From an uncultured Eggerthellaceae bacterium (GTDB lineage: Bacteria; Actinomycetota; Coriobacteriia; Coriobacteriales; Eggerthellaceae): a stretch of 32,752 nt of DNA. This document shows positions 17,064-24,834 of this stretch, piece after piece (position 1 is the stretch's first letter; every line of letters starts with the position of its first letter). Location: contig CAKUNS010000020.1 in the NCBI GenBank assembly GCA_934668515.1, positions 1-32,752 on the forward strand, given 5' to 3'. Made by a program: the position numbers and the translations under genes. The notes below the pieces were generated by a model that saw nothing but the letters and a program-made list of their open reading frames with translations, searched no databases and had not been told where the DNA came from.

Positions 17064-17067
17064 CTGA

Positions 17068-17817
17068 TTACTCTTGTTCTTCCGTCTCTTCCGGAGCCGG
17101 CCTTTTCGGCCCGCCCGTGGTGACGGTTACCATTGCGGCCCTGAGGACCTTGTTTCCCATGCGATATCCCTTCTGATAAACCTGAGCGACCGTCTCGTCG
17201 AACGTAGACGGATCGTCAACGGTTGCCACAGCCTGGGCTTCCAAGGCGTTGTACGCCTCACCGACCGGGTTGATGACCTCAAGTCCGTCCTTGACCAGCG
17301 TGTCGAACAGCTTGGTCTGGACAGCCTTCACACCGTCGATCAGACCGCCTTCGCCATTGGCTTCGGCGTAATCGACCGTGCGCTCGAAGTCGTCCAGAAT
17401 CGGGATCAGGTTGGAAACCAGCTTCTCGGTAGCACGAGCGCGGTCTTCCTTCTGCTGTTCCTTCATGCGACGACGATACGTGTCCCACTCAGCGTGCAGG
17501 CGAACGTACTTGTCCTGCCAATCGGCTGCCTCAGCCTGAACCCTTTTCAGCTCTTCAGCCGCGGCCTTCATCGCGGCGTCGGCCAGAACCTCGTTGGCCT
17601 GATCGACGACGTCGCTTTCGGCATCGGCGGTTTCAGCCTGCTTGGCCTCGTCGATGATCTCGGCCTCAACCTCGGTCGCGGTTTCCGCCTGAGGAGTTTC
17701 CGCGGTGTCGGTCGACTTATCGTCGACCGACACGTTTCCATCTTCAATGGGAATGCTCATGTCCTCGTCCTTGCCGCCCACCGGGTTCTTCCCGGATGCG
17801 CTTTTCGGATCAGTCAT
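17068..17817 (-). CDS. grpE: Nucleotide exchange factor GrpE
   Basis: A 249-residue homodimeric exchange factor that releases ADP from DnaK. The first 75 residues are an acidic, disordered extension rich in Glu/Ala/Thr. A long helix or coiled coil follows (about 80-130), containing the family-typical WQDKYVRLHAEWDTYRRR. The C-terminal beta-wing (about 185-240) includes the conserved YQKGYRMGNKVLRAAMVTV. The ATG lies 5 bases after the dnaK stop, with GGAAGGGAAG overlapping that stop as ribosome-binding site. The length is at the long end for GrpE because of the acidic N-terminus. Confidence 0.96.
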   Translation of the reverse strand: MTDPKSASGKNPVGGKDEDMSIPIEDGNVSVDDKSTDTAETPQAETATEVEAEIIDEAKQAETADAESDVVDQANEVLADAAMKAAAEELKRVQAEAADWQDKYVRLHAEWDTYRRRMKEQQKEDRARATEKLVSNLIPILDDFERTVDYAEANGEGGLIDGVKAVQTKLFDTLVKDGLEVINPVGEAYNALEAQAVATVDDPSTFDETVAQVYQKGYRMGNKVLRAAMVTVTTGGPKRPAPEETEEQE

Positions 17818-17822
17818 GGGAA

Positions 17823-19739
17823 TTACTTCCCTTCCTTATCGTCCTCGACGACCTCGTAGTCGGCTTCGATCGGGCCGTCATCGTTGCCAGCGGCCTGCGG
17901 GCCTGCGGCGCCTGCAGCGGCTGCCTGATCGGCGCCCTGCTGTGCGTACACAACCTCGGCCAGCTTGTAACCTGCCTGCTGCAGCTTCTCCTGAGCAGCC
18001 TTCATGGCCTCGGTGTCGGTGCCCTTCAAAGCCTCCTCAGCTTCCTTGATAGCATCTTCAGCAGCCTGCTTTGCGTCGGCCGGGACCTTGTCGCCAAGCT
18101 CCTCGAGGGTCTGACGCGTGGCGTTGACCAGCGAGTCGGTATTGTTGCGGATCTCGACCTGCTCCTTGTGGGCTGCGTCCTCGGCAGCATGGGCCTCGGC
18201 GTCCTTGACCATGCGGTCGACTTCGTCGTCGGACAGGGCAGTAGAGCCGCTGATGGTGATCTGCTGCTGCTGGCCGGTGCCCAGGTCCTTAGCGGAAACG
18301 TTCACGATGCCGTTGGCGTCGATGTCGAACGTAACCTCGATCTGAGGAACGCCGCGACGGGCAGCCGGGATGCCGGTGAGCTGGAAGCGACCCAGGGTCT
18401 TGTTGTCGGCAGCCATCGGACGCTCGCCCTGCAGGACGTGGATCTCAACCGACGTCTGATTGTCGGCGGCGGTGGAGTAAACCTCGGTCTTGCGGGTCGG
18501 GATGGTGGTGTTGCGGTCGATCATCTTGGTCATCACGCCGCCCAGGGTCTCAACGCCCAGGGAAAGCGGGGTGACGTCCAGAAGAAGGATGCCCTCGACG
18601 TCGCCGGCAAGAACGCCGCCCTGAACAGCTGCGCCCATGGCAACAACCTCGTCCGGATTAACGGACATGTTGGGCTGCTTGCCCGTGATCTGCTTGACGA
18701 GCTCCTGAACAGCCGGCATACGGGTGGAGCCACCAACGAGGATGACCTCGTCGATCTGGCCAGCGGAAAGGCCTGCGTCATGCAGCGCCTGCTCGACAGG
18801 CTTGCGGCAACGATCAAGCAGGTCCTTGGTGATGCGCTCGAACTCGGCACGGGTAAGCGTGTAGTCCAGGTGCTTCGGGCCCGTCTGGTCAGCGGTAATG
18901 AAAGGCAGGTTGATGTTGGCCTGGGTGGTGCTGGAGAGCTCCATCTTGGCCTTCTCGGCTGCTTCCTTCAGACGCTGCAGAGCCATCTTGTCCTTGCGCA
19001 GGTCGATGCCGCCGTTGTCGGAAGCGAACTTGTCAGCCAGCCAGTTGATGACGCGCTGATCCCAGTCGTCGCCGCCCAAATGGTTATCGCCTGCGGTTGC
19101 CGCAACTTCGAAGACGCCGTCGCCAAGCTCGAGGATGGAAACGTCGAACGTGCCGCCGCCAAGGTCGAAGACCAGGATCTTCTCGTCCTTGTTGGTCTTG
19201 TCAAGGCCGTAAGCCAAAGCAGCTGCGGTAGGCTCGTTGATGATACGCAGAACCTCGAGACCGGCGATCTTGCCGGCGTCCTTGGTTGCCTGACGCTGAG
19301 CGTCGTTGAAGTAAGCCGGGACGGTGATGACTGCCTGGGTGATGGGGCTGCCAACCTGCTTTTCGGCGTCTGCCTTCAACTTCTGCAGAACCATTGCCGA
19401 GATTTCCTCGGGGGTGTAGTCCTTGCCGTCGATGTCAACGACTGCGCGACCATCCTTGCCAGCCTTGACGGTGTAGGAAACGGTCTTCTGCTCGTCGGCG
19501 GTCTCGGCGAAGGAACGGCCGATGAAACGTTTGACGGAAGAAACGGTGTTCTCGGGGTTGGTGACCGCCTGGTTCTTAGCAGCCTTGCCGACAACGCGCT
19601 CGCCGTCCTTGCGGAAGCCCTCGACGGAAGGGGTGGTACGATCGCCCTCGGCGTTGACCAGGATTTCGGGCTCGGTGCCCTCCATCACTGCCATCGCAGA
19701 GTTCGTAGTACCAAGGTCGATACCAAGAATCTTAGCCAT
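17823..19739 (-). CDS. dnaK: Hsp70 chaperone DnaK
   Basis: A 638-residue Hsp70 that binds and refolds exposed hydrophobic peptides with an ATP cycle driven by DnaJ and GrpE. The phosphate-1 motif GIDLGTTNSAM lies at residues 5-15, phosphate-2 is FDLGGGTFDVSIL, and the adenosine motif is VGGSTRMPAV. The linker VLLLDVTPLSLG-type segment (here ILLLDVTPLSLG) precedes the substrate-binding domain. The C-terminal lid is helical and ends in an Ala/Gly-rich stretch and EDDKEGK. It is the first gene of the operon, 17 bases downstream of AGAGGA, with a consensus promoter about 120 bases upstream. The long plus-strand ORF opposite it is a composition shadow. Confidence 0.99.
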   Translation of the reverse strand: MAKILGIDLGTTNSAMAVMEGTEPEILVNAEGDRTTPSVEGFRKDGERVVGKAAKNQAVTNPENTVSSVKRFIGRSFAETADEQKTVSYTVKAGKDGRAVVDIDGKDYTPEEISAMVLQKLKADAEKQVGSPITQAVITVPAYFNDAQRQATKDAGKIAGLEVLRIINEPTAAALAYGLDKTNKDEKILVFDLGGGTFDVSILELGDGVFEVAATAGDNHLGGDDWDQRVINWLADKFASDNGGIDLRKDKMALQRLKEAAEKAKMELSSTTQANINLPFITADQTGPKHLDYTLTRAEFERITKDLLDRCRKPVEQALHDAGLSAGQIDEVILVGGSTRMPAVQELVKQITGKQPNMSVNPDEVVAMGAAVQGGVLAGDVEGILLLDVTPLSLGVETLGGVMTKMIDRNTTIPTRKTEVYSTAADNQTSVEIHVLQGERPMAADNKTLGRFQLTGIPAARRGVPQIEVTFDIDANGIVNVSAKDLGTGQQQQITISGSTALSDDEVDRMVKDAEAHAAEDAAHKEQVEIRNNTDSLVNATRQTLEELGDKVPADAKQAAEDAIKEAEEALKGTDTEAMKAAQEKLQQAGYKLAEVVYAQQGADQAAAAGAAGPQAAGNDDGPIEADYEVVEDDKEGK

Positions 19740-19856
19740 AATATGTCATTCCTCTCATCAGAGTTGTGTTACCGTAGTCGGTGCCGGGGATCGAGTTTGT
19801 TAGGCTGCGTGATTAAACGCATCAACACGTCGCTCAAGATTCCTTCAGCGATTGTC

Positions 19857-19885
19857 AATATAAAATCTCAGTCTGTGAGTGTCAA
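19857..19885 (-). promoter_or_regulatory. Sigma-70 promoter of the dnaK operon
   Basis: A perfect -35 TTGACA (19880-19885) and a -10 TATATT (19857-19862) are separated by exactly 17 bases on the minus strand. Initiation is expected near 19850, giving a leader of about 110 bases. A consensus-like vegetative promoter fits an operon controlled by a repressor rather than by an alternative sigma factor. Confidence 0.8.
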
Positions 19886-19906
19886 GTTATCTTATGCTGA
19901 GTGTCA
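19866..19906 (-). promoter_or_regulatory. Candidate HspR operator region at the dnaK promoter
   Basis: A minus-strand 7-7-7 element beginning CTTGACA (19866-19886) partly matches the HAIR consensus CTTGAGT-N7-ACTCAAG. It covers the -35 box and much of the spacer. In addition TGAGTGTCA occurs twice in direct orientation on the plus strand (19876-19884 and 19898-19906), 22 bases or two helical turns apart. A repressor bound here would block RNA polymerase. Confidence 0.45.
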
Positions 19907-20100
19907 CCATCGCGTTACTTAGCGTAACCTTGCGGTCAAATTAACCGATTTCGACCGTTAAAACGACCTGTCGAGCGCGATCCATCAAGCATGGGCGGGG
20001 CGGCGCGGGATACGCCTTTGACCTCTGCTGTTGACCGATATCGATTCGGTCGCTCAACGCCCCGCGCCCCCACTCTGCGCCGCCTCGATTTCCCATTGAT

Positions 20101-20136
20101 GTTGTACATATTCTGTTGTACCTTCGTATCAACGAA
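20101..20136 (+). promoter_or_regulatory. Repeats in front of the antitoxin gene (candidate autoregulatory operator)
   Basis: GTTGTAC occurs twice, 14 bases apart (20101-20107 and 20115-20121), and is followed by an inverted repeat TTCGT/ACGAA (20123-20127 with 20132-20136). These lie 20-55 bases upstream of the antitoxin ATG, where antitoxins normally bind their own promoter. A convincing -35/-10 pair could not be fixed. Confidence 0.4.
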
Positions 20137-20155
20137 TCGAAGTTGGGAGGACGCC

Positions 20156-20446
20156 ATGAGCAGCGTGATGGTTACCGGAAGAATGGACAGCCGAAAGAAA
20201 CAACGGGGGCTCGCCATCCTCGAACGCGAGGGCAGTAATGCCTCGCAGGCAATCAATCGCATGTTTGACCGAATCATCGAGTCAAACAGCGCGGAGTTCC
20301 TCTTTGAAGAAAAGGATGCATCAGAAAGCCTCCGCGCGGCTGCGTCGTTTGTCGATTCGCTTAGCGAGAAAAGGGTTTCCAGATTCGATTCCATGAGCAA
20401 GGAAGAAATCAAGCGGGAACGTCTCTCATCCCGAGGCGTGATCTAG
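20156..20446 (+). CDS. Antitoxin of a PIN-domain toxin pair (RHH/RelB-like)
   Basis: A 96-residue protein directly upstream of a PIN-domain ribonuclease gene. The N-terminal part has VTGRMDSRKKQRGLAIL, then SNASQAINRMFDRII (about 27-41), a beta strand followed by two helices resembling the ribbon-helix-helix DNA-binding fold of RelB/DinJ-type antitoxins. The C-terminal half (about 48-96) is charged and helical, as expected for the toxin-neutralising tail. The ATG at 20156 follows TTGGGAGG at ideal distance; the in-frame extension to 19991 is rejected. The stop lies one base before the toxin ATG. By analogy it should repress its own promoter together with the toxin. Confidence 0.75.
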   Translation: MSSVMVTGRMDSRKKQRGLAILEREGSNASQAINRMFDRIIESNSAEFLFEEKDASESLRAAASFVDSLSEKRVSRFDSMSKEEIKRERLSSRGVI

Positions 20447-20447
20447 C

Positions 20448-20909
20448 ATGGCTCGCCAGAAACTGCTTCTCGATACGAATATCGTCATCGACTTCCTGAA
20501 CGAGCGCGATCCGTTCTACCAGAAAGCGCGCCTACTAATGCTTTGCGGCCGAGCAGGTGAATTCGATCTTTGGATCTCTTCTTCTCAGTTCAGCGATCTT
20601 CTTTATATTCTCTCCGAGGGCGGAAAGCGCTCCGAACTCGCACGCGTGACAAAACAGCTGCGGGGGCTGCGAACCTTCGTCCAAGTGCATCCTCTTTCCA
20701 GCGAGGAAATCGACATCATGCTTTCCTCTCCATGGCAAGACCCGGAAGACCAGCTTTTGGCCGAGGCAGCTTTACGGCTGCGCGCCGACGCCATCATTTC
20801 CCGCGACGCTGAAGGATTCAAAGACAGCCTGGTGCCCGTTTTCGACTGCGACCAATTCTTCGCCAAGCTCGAACATGAGGGAACTATTTACGATGCGATA
20901 GACGAATAG
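20448..20909 (+). CDS. PIN-domain (VapC-like) ribonuclease toxin
   Basis: A 153-residue PIN-domain protein of the type that cleaves tRNA or other RNA in toxin-antitoxin systems. The first strand LLLDTNIVIDFL supplies the first metal-binding acid D9, and a helix has S46 and D50 (SQFSDLLYIL) where VapC proteins usually have Glu. The later acids are D101 (DPEDQLLAEAA) and D120 (IISRDAEGF). Length is in the usual 125-155 range. It begins one base after the antitoxin stop. Its last 22 bases overlap the 3' end of the convergent HAD phosphatase gene, so both C-termini are read from the same DNA. Confidence 0.87.
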   Translation: MARQKLLLDTNIVIDFLNERDPFYQKARLLMLCGRAGEFDLWISSSQFSDLLYILSEGGKRSELARVTKQLRGLRTFVQVHPLSSEEIDIMLSSPWQDPEDQLLAEAALRLRADAIISRDAEGFKDSLVPVFDCDQFFAKLEHEGTIYDAIDE

Positions 20910-21781
20910 ACGGCGCCAGGATATTGACCGTATTCACGGATCGCACGGATCGCCATGCCGCCGGTCATTGCTGGGCGAGGGCTATGCAAGCGCTCGCGCT
21001 CTTTCAAAACTGCCTCGAGTTCGCGCTGAACACTGTGATCGGCGTTTGTTCCGATCACTTTAGAGGCAATCTGCTTGATGGCCGATCGTCCGTTAGCCAT
21101 GGCAACGCTCGTGCCAACCAAACGAAGGATCTCGTAATCGTTCATGGCGTCGCCGAATGCCATAACCTCGCTCGGGGCAACGCTATAAGCCGACATCACC
21201 TGACGAATACCCGTTGCTTTCGAAACACCACGCTGCATCACATCGATCCATTTTTCGCCGCTTGGCGCGAAAACGAAATCGCCGCCAAGCTCGCGCTCAA
21301 GGATATAGGCCATGTCCATAAGCGCATCGTCGCAGTAAATCGACGCTTTCACGATCCCGGTATCTGGTGCCGGCAATTCATAAGCGCGCACAGGGTTGGG
21401 CAGGTTTTTGTCCAGCTCGGGCATGAAGTGGTTCTCGTTGTCCATCAGGTACGTCATCTTGCGATCGAACACCGCCAGATGCAGGTTTCGATGAGAGTCG
21501 ACAACCGAACGCAAGCGAAGAAGTGCCGCATGGCTGAACGTCTCGCAATCGACAAGCTTCTGATTGACAAACACCTGAGCCCCGTTGGAAGCAACGTAAT
21601 CAACGTCGTTCACGATGGGCTCGAAGAAGTCGCACAGCGTGTCAAGGCGTCGCCCGCTTGCCACCGCGAAACGGATTCCAGCACGCTTAAGACGAATGAT
21701 CAAATCGTAGGTCTCTTCAGGAACCACGCCGTTCTCATCGAGCAGCGTTCCGTCCATATCGCTTGCAATCAATTTGATCAT
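20888..21781 (-). CDS. Cof-type HAD-superfamily phosphatase
   Basis: A 297-residue haloacid dehalogenase-type hydrolase that dephosphorylates small phosphorylated metabolites (often sugar phosphates or flavin/pyridoxal phosphates). Motif I is SDMDGTLLDENG (residues 7-18, nucleophile D8 and acid D10). Motif II is VASGRR, and motifs III/IV include KATGIRQV and AFGDAMNDYEILRLV. The Cof C2-type cap lies between (about 85-185). The ATG at 21781 is preceded by AAGGAG at six bases, which rejects the longer frame to 21811. It is a single-gene unit; its end overlaps the toxin gene. The substrate cannot be assigned. Confidence 0.92.
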   Translation of the reverse strand: MIKLIASDMDGTLLDENGVVPEETYDLIIRLKRAGIRFAVASGRRLDTLCDFFEPIVNDVDYVASNGAQVFVNQKLVDCETFSHAALLRLRSVVDSHRNLHLAVFDRKMTYLMDNENHFMPELDKNLPNPVRAYELPAPDTGIVKASIYCDDALMDMAYILERELGGDFVFAPSGEKWIDVMQRGVSKATGIRQVMSAYSVAPSEVMAFGDAMNDYEILRLVGTSVAMANGRSAIKQIASKVIGTNADHSVQRELEAVLKERERLHSPRPAMTGGMAIRAIREYGQYPGAVYSSIAS

Positions 21782-22127
21782 TTGAGTCTCCTTGCTCGAT
21801 GCCCCATGCATCGCTTACCGCCCGTCAGGCCGCGCTGCTCGCGCCATCACCCTATGCGGTGTCGTGTTTCATCTGACGGATCCTAGATTAGCGGCCCAGA
21901 CTTATCGGAAGCTCGGCGCTGCCAAGCGCTTACCCGCAGATAACCGTTCTTGATCGGCTTTTGATAAAGGCGGGCGCAGACACAACAACAAGGCCGCCGG
22001 TTCGCACCGACGGCCCAGCCAAGAGCGGCGCAGGCCCTCTTGCTGAAAGCGCCCCGACCCAGGGAGAAATAGGGCCGGGGCTTTGTAGGAGTCGCATTAC
22101 GCCTTACTCGACGCATGCAAAGAATTG
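21782..22127. other. 346-base region between the HAD phosphatase and thioredoxin genes
   Basis: No coding sequence is convincing here: the minus-strand frame at 21883-22116 is compositionally odd and overlaps hairpins. Two GC-rich hairpins are visible, GGCCGCCGGT/ACCGACGGCC (21992-22015) and the terminator listed separately. The left end should contain the HAD gene promoter, but no clear hexamers were found. Confidence 0.5.
22047..22084 (-). terminator. Probable terminator of the permease-phosphodiesterase-thioredoxin group
   Basis: A 10-base stem with one mismatch (22072-22081 with 22051-22060) surrounds an 11-base loop and is followed on the minus strand by GCTTTC. It lies about 45 bases past the thioredoxin stop. 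The T-tract is weak in both directions, so efficiency is uncertain. Confidence 0.55.
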
Positions 22128-22451
22128 CTAACCGATGATCTCTTCGATCTTCTCTTCGTACTCCTCGATGGGGTGATCTCCGGCAAGCTTGCCAAGGAAT
22201 TCCCCATCGTTGAAGAACAGAACCTGCGGAACGCCCTTCAGAGAGAAGCGGGAAACCATGCTAGGCTCCTCAAGAACGTCAACCTCATAGAAGCTGAACT
22301 TACCCTCGTACTGAGAATCCGCTGCAAGCTCCTCGATCTTAGGATGAACCTCTTGGCAGACGTGGCAGGTGGGACGGCTGAACATCACCAGGCACGGCTC
22401 TGCATCGTCGTAAACCACTTCTTCAAAAGCTGCACTGTCCAATTTCTTCAT
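22128..22451 (-). CDS. Thioredoxin-like protein with CHVC active site
   Basis: A 107-residue thioredoxin-fold protein without signal peptide. The redox motif is PTCHVCQ (C29 and C32) instead of the WCGPC of standard thioredoxins. The cis-proline segment GVPQVLFF and the following beta strand with FLGKLAG are in place. The ATG at 22451 has GAAGAGG upstream; the longer frame would overlap the end of the preceding phosphodiesterase. It starts 35 bases after that gene and is probably co-transcribed. The CHVC dipeptide suggests a redox potential different from thioredoxin 1, and a dedicated partner is possible but not shown. Confidence 0.85.
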   Translation of the reverse strand: MKKLDSAAFEEVVYDDAEPCLVMFSRPTCHVCQEVHPKIEELAADSQYEGKFSFYEVDVLEEPSMVSRFSLKGVPQVLFFNDGEFLGKLAGDHPIEEYEEKIEEIIG

Positions 22452-22486
22452 GGTTTGAACCTCTTCTCTGAACGAGCCCTCTGGGC

Positions 22487-24517
22487 TTAATCCTCTTCGA
22501 TGATCTGGTAAACGGGAGCGCCCTCGCACTGAGCAGGCATGCGCACGCCACCAAGAACTGCAACGGTAGGAGCGACGTCGACCTCGCGGATCACACGATC
22601 GGTGATGTAGTCCTTCTTGATGTTCGGGCCAGCAGCCATGAAGATCGGTGAAACCGAGGTGTCGGCATAGCCCTGGAAGGTCGAGATCGAGTCACCATGG
22701 ACGCGGTTGAAGCCCTCTTCGTTGAAGTAGACAATGTCGCCGACGTTCTCACCAGTGATACCGAAGTGGACGGCTTCCTTCTTACGGACAGCCAGGGAGA
22801 CGATGCGCTTACCATTCCAACGATAGTTGTAAAGGTCGTCGATGATCTTGCGCTCGAGCTCGTACTGGTCGGCCGGGTCCACGATGCCCTCGGGGTTGCG
22901 GCCCTTGAGGTTCAGGTAGATGTAGATACCGCGCTGAGCGACAGCGGTGGTCTTGCTCCAGTCGATCTCACGCAGGTCGTTGCCGTTCTCGTCCTTCTTC
23001 ATGACGGTGTAGCCAAGCTCCTGCATGACCTTGATGTTGATGCCGAACGGGTCGCCAACGGGAACTGCAGGCTCGTCCTCTGCGGCGCAAAGCAGGCCAT
23101 GATCGGAGGTAAGGATGATGTCCCAACCCTCGTCCAGGAGGTGCATGAAGCGGCCGAGGTACTTGTCGGTGTCGATGTAGTAGTCCTCCATGACCTCATG
23201 CAGGCCGTTCTCATCGTACGGAGCGATCCAGGGGCGCTGCTTTGCGGCTTCCCAGAAATTGTGTCCGCCGGAGTCGACGTTGTGGACATGAGAGAAGACG
23301 ACGTCGTAATCGTTTTCCTTGATCAGAGCGTTGATGCACTCCGCCTGCCACTCGGTGTAAGCAGCCCACAGCGGCGTAGCGATGCTCTTGCCAGCCCTGG
23401 GAGAGGTGCCGGAAACCAGAGCGACGGAACGGAACTCGCCGACGTTCTCGCGGCACTGCTGAAGCAGAGAATGCGGATGGAAGAGGGTGTCGTTGTTCGG
23501 CTCCATAGCGTTGCCGTACCAAACCTCAACCTCGGAACCGTCCTCTTCGATCCTGACGAGGATTGCCTGACGAACGACGTCGTAGATCTTGCCGTTCTTG
23601 CTGGTCACGTCATAGATGTCGTTGACAACGACGCCAACCTCGTCCAGGACGGCCAAGGGTTCTGCCTCTTTCTTGGACTTGTAGATAGCAACCTTGGTGT
23701 ACTTACCATCCTCGTTGGGGATAACCAAGACAGGGCGGCGACCCATACCACCGGAAACCGGGATCATGAACTCCTTGGCGCCTTCGGGGGCCTCGGGCCA
23801 ACCCTTGGCATCGGCCAGAGGAACCGTGGTCAGAGCGTCGTACAGGGCCGGTTTTGCAGCGCCCGCGCATTCACCCTCGTGCTCGTTCATAACCATATTG
23901 ACGAGCACCTTAGCGTTGAGCGACTGGTCAAGAGCCTTGGCGCCAGCAGAGCCAGCACTCTCGTCGGCGACATCGATGTCGGTCAGAACGCAACCAACGC
24001 CGGATCCATCGTCCTTCGTCTCGAAGACCTTGGCATCATGAGCAGCAGCGGAAGCGACGATCCACTGGCCCCACTCGACAGTGCCGACTGCAACGTTGAT
24101 GTTGCTGGGCTGGGTGCCGTCAACGACATGCAGGTTCGGGCTGTCGCTGGTAGGAGGCCAAGAGGAACCGGGCCAATGCCAAACAAGGGTCTTCTGACCA
24201 TTCTCGGCGAAAACGTTCCACAGCGGCTCGGCCTTACAGTTACGGGAATCGAACGAGTAAACCAGGGTGTCGAGCTTCGTGGGATGCGGATTCCAGAAGT
24301 CGGTGATGCCATGGGTGCCGACATATGCGCCGGTTGCCAGAGTGGTCCACATCGGAGGGGTGATGGTCGGCATTGCACCGAGCATCACCATGTCCTCGCG
24401 AGCAGAGCCCATCTTCTTGAACTTCTCGAAGTTGGGCATGACGCCCTTGTCCATGAATTTCTTGGTGAGTCGCGGATCAAGACCGTCGACGCCCAATACA
24501 AGCACTTTGTTTTTCAT
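22487..24517 (-). CDS. Type I phosphodiesterase / alkaline-phosphatase-superfamily hydrolase
   Basis: A 676-residue protein of the alkaline phosphatase superfamily, which uses two metals and a Thr/Ser nucleophile to cleave phosphate mono- or diesters. VLGVDGLDP (D11) supplies a metal ligand. The nucleophile is probably T53 in PTITPPMWTTLATG, and further metal ligands are in SHVHNVDSGGH and TSDHGLL. There is no signal peptide or membrane segment, so it appears cytoplasmic. The ATG at 24517 follows AAGGAG. It lies between an anion permease gene and a thioredoxin-like gene on the same strand, suggesting hydrolysis of an imported ester. Sulfatases and phosphonate hydrolases belong to the same superfamily, but the CxPSR sulfatase signature is absent. 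The substrate is unknown. Confidence 0.85.
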   Translation of the reverse strand: MKNKVLVLGVDGLDPRLTKKFMDKGVMPNFEKFKKMGSAREDMVMLGAMPTITPPMWTTLATGAYVGTHGITDFWNPHPTKLDTLVYSFDSRNCKAEPLWNVFAENGQKTLVWHWPGSSWPPTSDSPNLHVVDGTQPSNINVAVGTVEWGQWIVASAAAHDAKVFETKDDGSGVGCVLTDIDVADESAGSAGAKALDQSLNAKVLVNMVMNEHEGECAGAAKPALYDALTTVPLADAKGWPEAPEGAKEFMIPVSGGMGRRPVLVIPNEDGKYTKVAIYKSKKEAEPLAVLDEVGVVVNDIYDVTSKNGKIYDVVRQAILVRIEEDGSEVEVWYGNAMEPNNDTLFHPHSLLQQCRENVGEFRSVALVSGTSPRAGKSIATPLWAAYTEWQAECINALIKENDYDVVFSHVHNVDSGGHNFWEAAKQRPWIAPYDENGLHEVMEDYYIDTDKYLGRFMHLLDEGWDIILTSDHGLLCAAEDEPAVPVGDPFGINIKVMQELGYTVMKKDENGNDLREIDWSKTTAVAQRGIYIYLNLKGRNPEGIVDPADQYELERKIIDDLYNYRWNGKRIVSLAVRKKEAVHFGITGENVGDIVYFNEEGFNRVHGDSISTFQGYADTSVSPIFMAAGPNIKKDYITDRVIREVDVAPTVAVLGGVRMPAQCEGAPVYQIIEED

Positions 24518-24834
24518 GACTCTCTCCTTCATTCAATCTTTCGACGAACTATTTCGATAGCCAAAGCTACTGAAACCAAACTGATGAGGTGCGCTTTTAA
24601 GCGCGATACCGACTCTCGCATTCAGCCAGAACGGCGTGGAAGTCGTAACGAGGAGGCAGCCAACAAGCACCCGCACTACCGAACAAACAAGCAAAGTGGT
24701 CAAGCAAGTACCTCATGTTCATTTCGGTTCAACTCCTCGTTTCCAACGAATCAAACTCGGTAACCAACTCGCCTTTCAGAAGATCCAGACGGTTGTGTTG
24801 TGATTGGGCCAGCAGGGCTAGCCCAATCGTGTTG
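24518..24834. other. 317-base region between the permease and phosphodiesterase genes
   Basis: No coding sequence is evident. A hairpin GATTGGGC/GCCCAATC (24802-24809 with 24821-24828) lies just past the permease stop but has no T-run, so it may stabilise the mRNA rather than terminate. A palindrome GCGCTTTTAAGCGC (24591-24604), about 75 bases before the phosphodiesterase start, is a candidate operator. Clear -35/-10 boxes were not identified. Confidence 0.45.

Larger units (their letters stand above)
19740..20155. other. 416-base intergenic region between dnaK and the toxin-antitoxin pair
   Basis: This region holds the divergent control sequences of dnaK (left) and the antitoxin-toxin operon (right). 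Besides those listed separately there is an inverted repeat GACCGA/TCGGTC (20033-20038 with 20046-20051). It is extended outside by GTTGA/TCAAC. No coding sequence is evident. Confidence 0.5.

Noticed and set aside
17796..19922. 708-residue plus-strand open frame opposite dnaK
   Set aside because: Antisense-to-dnaK ORFs are a well-known artefact of biased codon use; no independent promoter, RBS or domain evidence.
19936..20412. 158-residue minus-strand frame opposite the antitoxin
   Set aside because: The plus-strand antitoxin has a good ribosome-binding site, toxin coupling and a plausible fold; the minus frame has none of these.
21989..22017. Sequence with GGTTCGCACC resembling a tRNA T-arm
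   Set aside because: No acceptor stem, anticodon arm or D-arm can be drawn around it on either strand; it is part of a simple hairpin.
21883..22116. 77-residue minus-strand frame between the thioredoxin and HAD genes
   Set aside because: Cys/Arg-rich odd composition, overlaps two GC-rich hairpins including the probable terminator, no ribosome-binding site.
22697..24763. 688-residue plus-strand open frame opposite the phosphodiesterase
   Set aside because: Composition shadow; the minus-strand gene has clear catalytic motifs and a perfect ribosome-binding site.
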